Shown one piece after another: positions 48,528 to 57,703 of a DNA stretch of 64,000 nucleotides. Position numbers and translations under genes: made by a program. Under the pieces are notes generated by a model. It was not told where the DNA came from and ran no database searches. It worked only from the letters and a program-made list of their open reading frames with translations. The DNA comes from Brevibacillus sp. DP1.3A (GTDB taxonomy: Bacteria > Bacillota > Bacilli > Brevibacillales > Brevibacillaceae), in assembly GCF_013284245.2 (NCBI RefSeq), contig NZ_CP085876.1, positions 2,525,001 through 2,589,000 of the forward strand, written 5' to 3'. Positions within the stretch are counted from its first letter, which is position 1. The number at the start of each line of letters is the position of its first letter.

Positions 48528-51443
48528 TTAGCGCTGCTTGGTCTCTACCGTATACACAACGTCTTCATTTTGATATTTGTACACATACAAGTAGTAACGG
48601 CCAGGCATTACTTGATAATGGGCGCTTTGCAGATTTCCCTCTGTCTCTTGTGGGTACGCTACAGGCTGATCTTGATTTCCTTCGTGGAATAGCATCCAAG
48701 TCACACCTTGTCCCTGCTGAGGGTTCAGAGAAATACGTATTTCTTCTGGCTTATCTACTTGGAAGGCAAAGATATCTTGCCAGTCGTTTCCTTTCATGTC
48801 ACCTGAAACAGACGTACCTATCGGCAATGGACCATTTGCTTGCTCGATAGAATCATTGCTCTCGCTTTCTTGATAGAGTTGCTCTTGCGGGCTATCTTCA
48901 CCCGTAACCAATAAGGTAAACGGTTGGTCCTCTTGTCCTGTACGATACGTATAAGCAGTCACATAGTAAGTCCCAGGTTTTGCATCGAATGATCCGATCA
49001 GCTTGTTACCTTCACGCTTGGTGGGATAGGCGATGTAGTTCTCTCTATCAGACTCGTGGAATACAAGCCACGCCACTCCATCTCCTTGCTTCGTTTCCAT
49101 CTCTACTTGAAGCTGTTGGGCTGATTTCACATCGAGACGGAACTCCTGATTCGGTTTTTGTGGATGGATGATACCAGTTATCGACTTGCCCAATGTAATA
49201 GACGATTCGTCAGGGGTTGGCTGTTCTGTTTCGGAGCCATCTTCTTGAGCCAGCTTCCCGTGGAACACGACATCATAGGCAAAACGTCCATCTTTTGTCG
49301 TACGATAATTGGTGAAGTAGCTCGTAACCGTGTCATAGCCATTCCAGGAAAGATCCGATAACTCCTTGAGGAATCCATCTGTGAGGCGATTCATTTCTTG
49401 CCAATCCTGATATTCCCCTTGGGAAGCTCCTCCCGTATAGACCCCGCGCAACGTGAAGCTGCGGAATTCCTCAGAGTCCTTTTCATCTGTTTTTACATCG
49501 GTCAGAGAGGCAACCTCTGCGATTTGACGATAAACCTCTTCTTTGCTCGTCACGTCCACTTTTTGTAAGTAATCATCTGAAACGAGAGGGACATCCAACT
49601 CTTCATACTGGTCGATCAATTCTTCTAGCGTTTCTTGATAGCCACGTTCAAGAGCGCGATCACGGCTGAAGTCTTCGATCAAGTTATCATAAGCAGATAC
49701 ATCATTGGAACGGATCGTATCATTGATTTTATCCAGACGAGCAAAATCATTCTTGAACATATGGTACTGAAGTGCAAATGAATAGTCGTAGAATGCCAGG
49801 GTTCCATATTTGGCACGCATCATATCTGCCGCAGTGTAATCGAGATAAGACGATGCATTTCGGATATTGCCTACAACTGATTGACGAGGCTTGATTCCTT
49901 CTGTTCGGGTAGCACCTGCGAAAAACTCAGCTCCGCCTTCTTCATACCAAGGCAAGCGGCTGTTCTCATAAATCTCTCCACGTCCCCACATGCCCGGTAC
50001 TTCATATCTTCCTTGCAAATAATGGACGAATTCATGACGGAACAGCTCTTCCAGACTGTAGATGCTTTGTTCTTTTGTCCGATCGTAGGTGAAGAAAGTG
50101 CCGGTACCCTCAATGTAGATACCACCATTATCTGTGTCGTATCCGTACAAGAAGCGATTCATTTTATATTCATCAGGCGTATTGTAGATGACAATAGTCA
50201 GTACATCATCCGGATTACCGCTCTCTAGCTCCTTGTCATTGCCGATGACACGATGAAATTGTGCCTTCACTTCCTTGGATGCCCAATACAAGCGCTCAAC
50301 CTGTTCTTCTGTTAGTTTATCTCCCGTTTTGAACACAACCGCTCCGCCATCAAAAGTAAATTGCTGCGGAAGATAATGCTTTTTCCCTTCTTTTTTCATT
50401 TCCTCGAGGTCGATTTTGTTTCCATTGGCATCCTCGCCATATGTTTCTTCGATTTGTTGCGCGGCAGTGAAGTATGGCTCGCTCCACTTTTTATAAGTTT
50501 TCATCGCTTTCGTCAAAATGTCATTGGCTTTGTCTGGATCACTGTAGTAGCTTCCTAATTTCCCTGTGTAATACAAGGCATTGTTCGTCAACCATACGTG
50601 ATCAGCGGAAGTGTCACCATTTTCCGCCATGTCAAAAATGGGGTCGAGAAATGCGTCGATGCTGCCTTTTAGCTCATCTCTTTCTGAATCATCTACACCC
50701 CAAATCAGAACATAGCCAACACCTTGAAGGACGCTGTAAAAGGCCTCGCTTGCTTCGCGATCATCTGACCATTTATCCCGATTGTCGTTAAAGTCCTCCA
50801 TTACTTTTGACAGAAGACCGATTGTCTCAGAATCAACAGTCGTGTTGCTAATTAATTTTCCCGTAGAACTGATGATTTCGTTTTGGGTCTTTGTACCTAA
50901 GTTTAAATTTGGATTGGAAGTAATGGCTTGAAGTGCTGGAATAATGTTTTGCTTATACTTTGGCTCCATCAAATACTTTAATTCATTATTGTAATACCCC
51001 AGGTAATACCCCGAACGCAAAACCTCTACATATGTATGTATGCCTTGCTCGTCATCCTTGGTGAAGTTCTTGCCACTCTCTTGCAAGGCATCGATGATCG
51101 CCTGAACCCGCTCCCGATCTTCATAAAATTCCTGGGTGTCTTCGTTGTAAGTAAACAGCTCAGGGATTTGCGTCCAACTGATTTCCTTCAACAATTCAAC
51201 AAGCTCTGAATTGTCTAATGTATTCAGGTGCGAGATGCTGTACTTCTCCTGTTTGGCTGCTTGGCGTACCTGTTGTTTCGACATGTTTTCCTGAACCGGT
51301 GTATGACCAATTTGCGAATCATTGGGCTCTTGGGATGGGCTTGGCAGTGTGCTTTTGGCTTGAGCTGCTAGTGGCATGCCTACCGCTACCGTTGAAATTG
51401 CAATTGATCCTGCTGTTACCATGCTAATCCATGAACGATTCAT
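48528..51443 (-). CDS. Secreted collagenase, peptidase family M9
   Basis: Secreted zinc metalloprotease of the clostridial ColG/ColA type. The signal peptide is the first ~29 residues (cleavage likely after AQA). A helical activator domain spans roughly 80-350. The peptidase domain has the zinc site HEFVH (His470) in FRHEFVHYLQGRYE, with a downstream Glu in YEEGGAEFFAGA. Two C-terminal bacterial pre-peptidase (PPC) beta domains (each ending with a PGxYYxxxYxY strand) replace the usual PKD/CBD mix, so binding to fibrous collagen is uncertain. The ATG at 51443 behind AAGGAG gives 971 aa. Expressed convergently to the pspA operon. Confidence 0.88.
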   Translation of the reverse strand: MNRSWISMVTAGSIAISTVAVGMPLAAQAKSTLPSPSQEPNDSQIGHTPVQENMSKQQVRQAAKQEKYSISHLNTLDNSELVELLKEISWTQIPELFTYNEDTQEFYEDRERVQAIIDALQESGKNFTKDDEQGIHTYVEVLRSGYYLGYYNNELKYLMEPKYKQNIIPALQAITSNPNLNLGTKTQNEIISSTGKLISNTTVDSETIGLLSKVMEDFNDNRDKWSDDREASEAFYSVLQGVGYVLIWGVDDSERDELKGSIDAFLDPIFDMAENGDTSADHVWLTNNALYYTGKLGSYYSDPDKANDILTKAMKTYKKWSEPYFTAAQQIEETYGEDANGNKIDLEEMKKEGKKHYLPQQFTFDGGAVVFKTGDKLTEEQVERLYWASKEVKAQFHRVIGNDKELESGNPDDVLTIVIYNTPDEYKMNRFLYGYDTDNGGIYIEGTGTFFTYDRTKEQSIYSLEELFRHEFVHYLQGRYEVPGMWGRGEIYENSRLPWYEEGGAEFFAGATRTEGIKPRQSVVGNIRNASSYLDYTAADMMRAKYGTLAFYDYSFALQYHMFKNDFARLDKINDTIRSNDVSAYDNLIEDFSRDRALERGYQETLEELIDQYEELDVPLVSDDYLQKVDVTSKEEVYRQIAEVASLTDVKTDEKDSEEFRSFTLRGVYTGGASQGEYQDWQEMNRLTDGFLKELSDLSWNGYDTVTSYFTNYRTTKDGRFAYDVVFHGKLAQEDGSETEQPTPDESSITLGKSITGIIHPQKPNQEFRLDVKSAQQLQVEMETKQGDGVAWLVFHESDRENYIAYPTKREGNKLIGSFDAKPGTYYVTAYTYRTGQEDQPFTLLVTGEDSPQEQLYQESESNDSIEQANGPLPIGTSVSGDMKGNDWQDIFAFQVDKPEEIRISLNPQQGQGVTWMLFHEGNQDQPVAYPQETEGNLQSAHYQVMPGRYYLYVYKYQNEDVVYTVETKQR

Positions 51444-51780
51444 TTCTTCATTGACTCCTTTTTCATTCTTTTTGGAAGTAGAATTGAATATTTTATAGTA
51501 TCGGTATCCAACATGAAAATCCTTACAAATAAAACAAAAGATGACGGAATATAGCTCTTTCTTCCTATTTGCCAAAAAGAAAAGAATGTCTAGAGAAGTA
51601 GCTTTGTAAGAATGGAAGGAGAGCGACTTTTGTTTGCCTATGACGAAAACCTGATTGTTGATCGACAAAAGAAGAAGGGATGTGCATCCAGCATTCGACA
51701 GTCTTTGTTAGCAGCATTGGCTATGATTGACATTGGGAAAGCACAGATAGGCGAAGTTGGCGGAGGGGGAGTGCTAGAAG
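51444..51780. other. Gap between collagenase and alpha-glucan cluster
   Basis: This 337-bp divergent gap should hold promoters for both flanking units. On the minus strand GATACTATAAAAT (about 51497) could be the collagenase -10, without a good -35. On the + strand I see no convincing promoter or hairpin. An open frame from 51612 is discussed among the rejected items. Confidence 0.3.
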
Positions 51781-52401
51781 ATGCTGGAAAAAATTCTCGA
51801 ACTGCGTTCACGATCCATGTCCATTGCACAAATTGCCAAAGAGTGCGGCTTAACGATCGGTCAAGTTAAGTATCGCCTGAAAAAAGACCGTGCGAAGCCA
51901 GAGACACCACCTCCCGCTAGAACGGAATTGGAATGGCAATTGCCTGCGTTTTATGGTCGGGACATTGTCAAAGTCATGGCACAAGGACCGACTGTGTTAT
52001 TCATCTATTGGGAAATCACTTGGCCGCGTATGAGAATGGTCGCATCGTACCTGCAAGCCGATTATCGTCACATCCAGAAGGGCTTGCGTCTGTATGATGT
52101 TACCGAACGCTTATTTGATGGAAAAAATGCGCATTCCGTCCGAGATGTGTTTGTACATGAAGAGGCTCATTCCTGGTACGTGAAAGATGTAGAGCCAGGA
52201 CGTACATACATTGTTGATTTTGGTTTATATGAACACAATCGGTTTTGTCCGATTTTACGCTCGGAAACGGTAGTTACCCCACACAATTCAAAAGCTAGCT
52301 GGGGGGAACCGTTAGTTGAACCCGTCCGCGATCCAGCTACTCCTTCCTGGTTTGAGAACTTTTCCTCCTACTCGTTGTATACCAAAACATCAAATAAGTG
52401 A
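51781..52401 (+). CDS. DUF4912 protein with N-terminal helix-turn-helix
   Basis: A 206-aa protein: residues 1-35 look like a helix-turn-helix (LELRSRSMSIAQIAKECGLT, then IGQVKYRLKK), and the rest is a DUF4912 domain (VLFIYWEITWPRMRM, LYDVTERLFDG, SWYVKDVEPGRTYIVDFG), a beta-sandwich possibly related to carbohydrate-binding modules. It starts a cluster for alpha-glucan metabolism and ends 10 bp before the GH57 gene, so a regulatory or glycan-binding role is plausible but unproven. Ribosome binding site GGAGGGGGAG. Confidence 0.78.
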   Translation: MLEKILELRSRSMSIAQIAKECGLTIGQVKYRLKKDRAKPETPPPARTELEWQLPAFYGRDIVKVMAQGPTVLFIYWEITWPRMRMVASYLQADYRHIQKGLRLYDVTERLFDGKNAHSVRDVFVHEEAHSWYVKDVEPGRTYIVDFGLYEHNRFCPILRSETVVTPHNSKASWGEPLVEPVRDPATPSWFENFSSYSLYTKTSNK

Positions 52402-52411
52402 GGTGTCATTT

Positions 52412-55249
52412 GTGCACAAAGGTTATCTCTCCCTCGTGTTGCATGCCCATCTGCCTTATGTCCGACACGGGGATCGGGACGATCGCCTGGAAGAGCGCTG
52501 GGTGTATGAAGCCATGCTGGAATGCTATCTTCCCTTGCTCATGGTTTTCGACAAGCTCCTCTCAGACGGCATCGCTTTTCGCATGACCCTTGCTATTTCT
52601 CCGACATTACTTTCCATGCTAGATGATGATTTGATCGTGACACGCTTTCGCACACATCTAGCCAAGACCGTTGAATTGGCTGGGAAGGAAGTCAAACGCA
52701 CCGCAGGTCAACCCCAAGAACACCGTATCGCCGAAATGTACGTGGAGCGTTTTCGAAGCATCATTGCCTATTGTCGCAAGTGGGATTTTCAACTGATCAA
52801 GGCCTTTAGGCATATTGCGGATAGCGGATGCCTCGAACTCATCACTTGCGCAGCCACTCACTCCTTTTTGCCCTATGTGGAAACAGAAGAGGCGATTCGG
52901 GCACAGCTTCAGGTGGGCATCGATACACACGAGCGGATTCTGGGAAGACGTCCGAAGGGGATTTGGCTGCCAGAATGCGGATATACACCTGGACTGGATC
53001 GCTTGCTGAAAGAGGCAGGGCTTCGGTATTTCTTTGTAGACAGTCACACGATAGAGCATGCGACGCCTTTACCTCGCAGAGGGTTGTTGGCACCCTTGTT
53101 CACGCCGCATGATGTGGCTGCCTTTGCCCGTGATGAAGTGGCTTCCCGCCAGGTATGGAGCTCGATCGATGGTTATCCAGGGGACTACGACTATCGTGAA
53201 TACTACCGGGATATTGGATTTGACAGGGAGATGAGCTACATCGAGGCGTACATCCATCCTGACGGCATTCGCGTGCATACTGGTTTGAAATACTATCGGA
53301 TCACCGGAAAAGAAGGGGATAAGGACTGGTATGAGCCAAGCTGGGCGCGCGAAAAAGCAGCGTCACATGCGGGACACTTCCTGTATCACCGAGAGCGTCA
53401 AGTGGAGGAAGCCAGTCACTGGATGGATCGCAAGCCGTTGGTCGTCGCCACTTATGATGCGGAGCTGTTTGGTCATTGGTGGTTCGAGGGTCCGCAGTTT
53501 TTGGATGACCTCATGCGGAAAACGGTTTGTGATTCAAAAGAAGTGAAATTAATGACACCATCTGAATATTTGGAGGAGTACCCAGAGCAGGATCGCGGTC
53601 ACTTGCCTATGTCTACATGGGGAAGAAATGGCTACGGAGAAGTCTGGCTGAACGAGAACAATGGCTGGATATACAGGCATCTGCATCAAGCAGAGCGGGA
53701 ACTGATCGGAGCGATTACTACCTTTTCTGAGCAGAAAGGAGATCAGCTTTCTTTACGGTGCCTCCAGCAGGCTGCACGCGAATTGATGCTGGCTCAAAGC
53801 AGTGATTGGGCGTTTATTTTAGACGGTCAAACGGTCACCCGGTATGCGGTGCAACGCGTTCATGATCATTTGTTTCGCATGCGGGCACTCTTAGCGATGT
53901 ATCGAGAGCATCAACTGGATGAAGAGGCTATTGCACAAGCAGAAGCTGACTTTCCGATCTTTCCTGACTTGGATATCACGTTCTATTTGCCTAAACAAAC
54001 GCATAGAGTGAACGTATCGCGTCATTTGGTAGCGGCTACGCAAGATCAGTCTTCGACAAAAACAGTTTTGATGCTTGCATGGGAATTTCCCCCTCATGTG
54101 GTAGGGGGGCTTGGTCGGGCTGTCTACGATCTTGCTAGGCATCTTGTCCAGCAAGGAATCGTGGTGCATGTGCTGACACGCGCGACAGATTCATGCTCCA
54201 TAGATGAGACGATGGAAGGGGTTCACGTACACCGTTTGCCTACGTACATTCCTTCTGAACAAGCTGACTTTCTGGCATGGGTGTTTCAACTGAATTTGGC
54301 AATGGTCGATGCTGCCTCCCAGCTCTGGTCACTTGGGGTGCGACCAGATGTCATCCACGCTCACGATTGGCTTGTCAGCTGGGCTGCGATCGAACTGAAA
54401 CAGAGGTACTCTCTTTCGCTCATCAGCACGATTCATGCTTTGGAACATGGTCGGCATCAAGGCATTCATACACCGTTGCAGCAAAGGATTCATGAGTGTG
54501 AACGTACGCTAACACAAAGTTCTGACTCAATAATCGTTTGCAGCAAGTATATGGAGTCGGAAGTCATGCGTCTGTTCGGAACACTATCATCCCAATTACG
54601 TGTCATTCACAATGGTGTCGATCTCATTCCCCTACCGGATGTAAATCGTGAACAGCTTCGGCAGGAGTTGGCGATAGGCGATGGACCGGTCCTCTTTTTT
54701 GTAGGGCGTTTGGTCCAGGAAAAAGGTGTTCATCTATTGTTGGAAGCCATGGCAAGGCTACGCAATGAGTTTTTGCATGCGAAGTTGCTTATAGCTGGCA
54801 GAGGACCAATGCAAGACGAGTGGAAGCGGTTGGTTCATCAGATGGGACTTTCTGAGCAAGTCCGCTTCTTGGGTTTTGTAGACGACGCAAGGCGAAATGA
54901 GCTGTTCGCCTTGGCTGATGTGGCGGTATTCCCGAGCTTGTATGAGCCATTTGGAATTGTTGCGCTGGAAGCGATGGCTCTGGGTACGCCAGTTCTTGTT
55001 GCGGATACGGGAGGGCTGAGTGAGATCGTTCGCCATGGCGAAAACGGCGCCATGATGTACACAGGCGACCCCGAATCCATGACGAATCAACTCCGCTGGC
55101 TACTTCGCGACCCTAATCAGCGGCATCAACTGGCTCAGACGGCAATGCAAGACGTTAAACAGTTTTATAACTGGACTCTTCTGGCTAGTCAAACCATCGA
55201 TCTATACCGTTCACTTGGCGTATCCGCGGGAATCGGCATGACAACATAG
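52412..55249 (+). CDS. GH57 alpha-glucan branching enzyme fused to GT4 glycosyltransferase
   Basis: Two complete enzymes in one 945-aa chain. The N-terminal half (to ~residue 530) is a GH57 1,4-alpha-glucan branching enzyme type: HAHLPYVRH, the nucleophile motif GIWLPECGY, the acid motif TYDAELFGHWWFEGP and GEVWLNENNGWIYR. The C-terminal half (from ~545) is a GT-B, family 4 glycosyltransferase: LAWEFPPHVVGGLGRAVYDL, IHAHDW, FVGRLVQEKG, EPFGIVALEAMA. I infer glucan elongation coupled to branching. The GTG at 52412 behind GAGGTG was chosen because the GH57 fold begins there. Usually the two activities are separate proteins. Confidence 0.85.
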   Translation: MHKGYLSLVLHAHLPYVRHGDRDDRLEERWVYEAMLECYLPLLMVFDKLLSDGIAFRMTLAISPTLLSMLDDDLIVTRFRTHLAKTVELAGKEVKRTAGQPQEHRIAEMYVERFRSIIAYCRKWDFQLIKAFRHIADSGCLELITCAATHSFLPYVETEEAIRAQLQVGIDTHERILGRRPKGIWLPECGYTPGLDRLLKEAGLRYFFVDSHTIEHATPLPRRGLLAPLFTPHDVAAFARDEVASRQVWSSIDGYPGDYDYREYYRDIGFDREMSYIEAYIHPDGIRVHTGLKYYRITGKEGDKDWYEPSWAREKAASHAGHFLYHRERQVEEASHWMDRKPLVVATYDAELFGHWWFEGPQFLDDLMRKTVCDSKEVKLMTPSEYLEEYPEQDRGHLPMSTWGRNGYGEVWLNENNGWIYRHLHQAERELIGAITTFSEQKGDQLSLRCLQQAARELMLAQSSDWAFILDGQTVTRYAVQRVHDHLFRMRALLAMYREHQLDEEAIAQAEADFPIFPDLDITFYLPKQTHRVNVSRHLVAATQDQSSTKTVLMLAWEFPPHVVGGLGRAVYDLARHLVQQGIVVHVLTRATDSCSIDETMEGVHVHRLPTYIPSEQADFLAWVFQLNLAMVDAASQLWSLGVRPDVIHAHDWLVSWAAIELKQRYSLSLISTIHALEHGRHQGIHTPLQQRIHECERTLTQSSDSIIVCSKYMESEVMRLFGTLSSQLRVIHNGVDLIPLPDVNREQLRQELAIGDGPVLFFVGRLVQEKGVHLLLEAMARLRNEFLHAKLLIAGRGPMQDEWKRLVHQMGLSEQVRFLGFVDDARRNELFALADVAVFPSLYEPFGIVALEAMALGTPVLVADTGGLSEIVRHGENGAMMYTGDPESMTNQLRWLLRDPNQRHQLAQTAMQDVKQFYNWTLLASQTIDLYRSLGVSAGIGMTT

Positions 55250-55279
55250 ATTGCAACGATGAAGGAGGAAGAAAAGAAG

Positions 55280-57685
55280 ATGAAGGCAGTAATCATGGCT
55301 GGGGGAAAAGGTACACGACTACGTCCGTTAACATGCCATACGCCAAAACCAATGGTGCCACTCTTAAACCGGCCTTGCATGGAGTACACGATTGATCTAT
55401 TGAAAAAGCATGGGATTACAGAGATAGCAGTGACACTCCAGTATCTGCCTGATGTCATCCGCGATACGTTTGGTGATGGATCTCGCTACGGTGTTTCGCT
55501 CGTCTATTTTGAAGAAACAATTCCTTTGGGCACGGCAGGCAGCGTGAAAAACTGCGCTGATTTTCTCGATGAGCGCTTTGTCGTGATCAGTGGAGATACG
55601 TTGACAGACATCGATTTGTCGGCAGCTGTACGTTTCCATGAACAAAATAACGCACTGGCTACTTTGATTTTGACTCGTGTAGAAACACCGCTGGAATTCG
55701 GAGTTGTCATGACAGATGAGAGCGGACACATTACCCGCTTTTTAGAAAAGCCGAGCTGGGCAGAGGTTTTTAGCGATACGGTGAATACCGGGATATACGT
55801 CTGCGAGCCCGAGGTCTTGTCTTATATAGAAGAAGAGCGGGAAGTGGATTTCAGCAAGGAAATTTTCCCGTCTTTTTTACAAGCAGCAAAGCCTCTATAC
55901 GGATATGAGGCAAGTGGTTATTGGTCTGATATTGGCTCTTTGGAGGTTTATCAGCAAGCCCAGTTTGATTTGCTGGATGGACGCGTGCATCTCGAAATAA
56001 AAGCACAAGAAATCGCACCGCGCATTTTCTTGGAAAATGATGTTCGCATCGATTCATCGGTCCGTTTGGAAGGCCCTGTCTATATCGGTGAAAATGTACA
56101 CTTGCAGGCTGGAGTTTCCGTTGGTGCTTATTCCATTCTGGGGAAAAATACCGTGATTTCTTCCGGTACGAAGCTGTCCCGGACTATCATTTGGGAAAAC
56201 AGTGTCATTGGGAAAAAAGCAGAGATCACAGGAACGACCCTCTGCCGCAACACCCGAATAGCAGATTGCGTACAACTCGGGGAAGGGGCGGTCATTGGAG
56301 ACCAGTGCCTCATTGGAGCGAAGTCGGTGGTAAAGGCAGGGGTCAAAATTTGGCCGGATAAGGAAGTCGGGGAAAATGCGACTGTCACCACCTCGCTCAT
56401 CTACGGTGCCAAGCAAACGAAAAATTTGTTTGGGACGCATGGAATTAAGGGCATTGGCAACGTTGACATCACGCCCGAATTCGTCACGAGACTTGCTGCT
56501 GCCTACGCGTACTTACTACAAGCGGGGGATAAAATTGCGCTCTCTGCATGCGCACACCCATTTGCTCAGCTATTGAAGCATAGCATCATGACGAGCTTGT
56601 GCTCTTCCGGAATTGATACAGTCGATCTCGGGATTGGCAATTCACCCTTGATTCGATACGGCGTGCGCTCCCTGGATTGCAGAGGCGGCATTCATATTTA
56701 TATGGCAGAGCCAGTCGATGATAAAGAGATTGTCATCCAATTCATCGATCAAGCGGGCTTGCCGATTTCTCGTGATAAGGAGCGCAAAATTGAGAATGCT
56801 TACTGGCAAGAGACTTATGTTCGCAACCTGCATCGGTTGGGAGCACTGCAAGTCGAGCATCAAGTACAAGAAGCTTATCTTCATGCATTGGTTCAACACT
56901 TGAATGTACCGTCCATCCAGCGTCAGCGCTTCCACCTGCTGATCGATTGTGAACAGCGTTTTTTCCCTACTTTTCTTGCGCCACTCTTGCATGCACTGGG
57001 AGTCTCTGCACAATACAGCTCCATACAAGAGGGTATTCGTAAAAAGGGAGCGGATTTAGGAGTTCGTCTCGATAAAAATGGCGAGCAATTTACCTTGTTT
57101 ACCGAGCATGGAGAGAAACTCTCGAATGAACAGATCACGGCTCTGCAACTGCTGGCTTGCAGTGGTCAACATCGGCGCATCGGTCTTCCTGTGAGTGCAC
57201 CGATTGAATTGGAGCATATGGCCCAGCTGTTGCAAATGGAAGTTGTACGCACCAAGGTCTCTCCGCGCTCCATGATGGAGGTATCGAGCGAACAGCGCTT
57301 TCATCCGATGTTTGATGCCGTGTACAGCCTCATGAGAATTCTTTCGTATCTCGCTTCTGAGGAAAAACCGCTCAGTGTTTTGTTGGAGCTGTTGCCAGCG
57401 TGCCATATGGAGAAAAAGACTGTCTTTTGCCCATGGGCAGCAAAAGGGAAGGTCATGCGTAGAGTGATGGAAGAAAACAAAGGCAAGCTGCTGGAGCTCG
57501 TCGATGGAATCAAGGTATACGATTCGAACGGCTGGGTGCTGATATTACCCGATTCAGAGGATTCGCACGTAAAAGTGATTTCGCAAGGGGCGACGGCAGA
57601 GACCGCGGCTACGCTTGCTTCTTCCTATGCGAGGCGAATTGCCGAATATCAGTTTCACGAAAAGAGAGAGATCGACAGCCTATAA
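55280..57685 (+). CDS. Sugar-phosphate nucleotidyltransferase fused to a degenerate phosphohexomutase
   Basis: An 801-aa chain. Residues ~1-235 are a nucleotidyltransferase (MKAVIMAGGKGTRLRPLT, ISGDTLTDID), followed by a left-handed beta-helix (~250-370, hexapeptide repeats) and a phosphohexomutase-like region (FGTHGIKGIGNVDITPEF). In the latter the phosphoserine loop TASHNP is replaced by ALSACAHP, and neither the DGDxDR metal loop nor the GEESG loop is recognisable, so it is probably inactive or regulatory. Likely makes the NDP-sugar donor for the GT4 enzyme upstream. ATG 55280 behind AAGGAGGAAG. Confidence 0.82.
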   Translation: MKAVIMAGGKGTRLRPLTCHTPKPMVPLLNRPCMEYTIDLLKKHGITEIAVTLQYLPDVIRDTFGDGSRYGVSLVYFEETIPLGTAGSVKNCADFLDERFVVISGDTLTDIDLSAAVRFHEQNNALATLILTRVETPLEFGVVMTDESGHITRFLEKPSWAEVFSDTVNTGIYVCEPEVLSYIEEEREVDFSKEIFPSFLQAAKPLYGYEASGYWSDIGSLEVYQQAQFDLLDGRVHLEIKAQEIAPRIFLENDVRIDSSVRLEGPVYIGENVHLQAGVSVGAYSILGKNTVISSGTKLSRTIIWENSVIGKKAEITGTTLCRNTRIADCVQLGEGAVIGDQCLIGAKSVVKAGVKIWPDKEVGENATVTTSLIYGAKQTKNLFGTHGIKGIGNVDITPEFVTRLAAAYAYLLQAGDKIALSACAHPFAQLLKHSIMTSLCSSGIDTVDLGIGNSPLIRYGVRSLDCRGGIHIYMAEPVDDKEIVIQFIDQAGLPISRDKERKIENAYWQETYVRNLHRLGALQVEHQVQEAYLHALVQHLNVPSIQRQRFHLLIDCEQRFFPTFLAPLLHALGVSAQYSSIQEGIRKKGADLGVRLDKNGEQFTLFTEHGEKLSNEQITALQLLACSGQHRRIGLPVSAPIELEHMAQLLQMEVVRTKVSPRSMMEVSSEQRFHPMFDAVYSLMRILSYLASEEKPLSVLLELLPACHMEKKTVFCPWAAKGKVMRRVMEENKGKLLELVDGIKVYDSNGWVLILPDSEDSHVKVISQGATAETAATLASSYARRIAEYQFHEKREIDSL

Positions 57686-57703
57686 CGAAAAGGACGTGAA
57701 GGC

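Noticed and set aside
51612..51869. Open frame of 85 codons upstream of and overlapping the DUF4912 gene
   Set aside because: It overlaps the start of a better-supported gene in another frame, matches no family I know, and its last third is out-of-frame DUF4912 sequence. The ribosome binding site before 51612 is weak.
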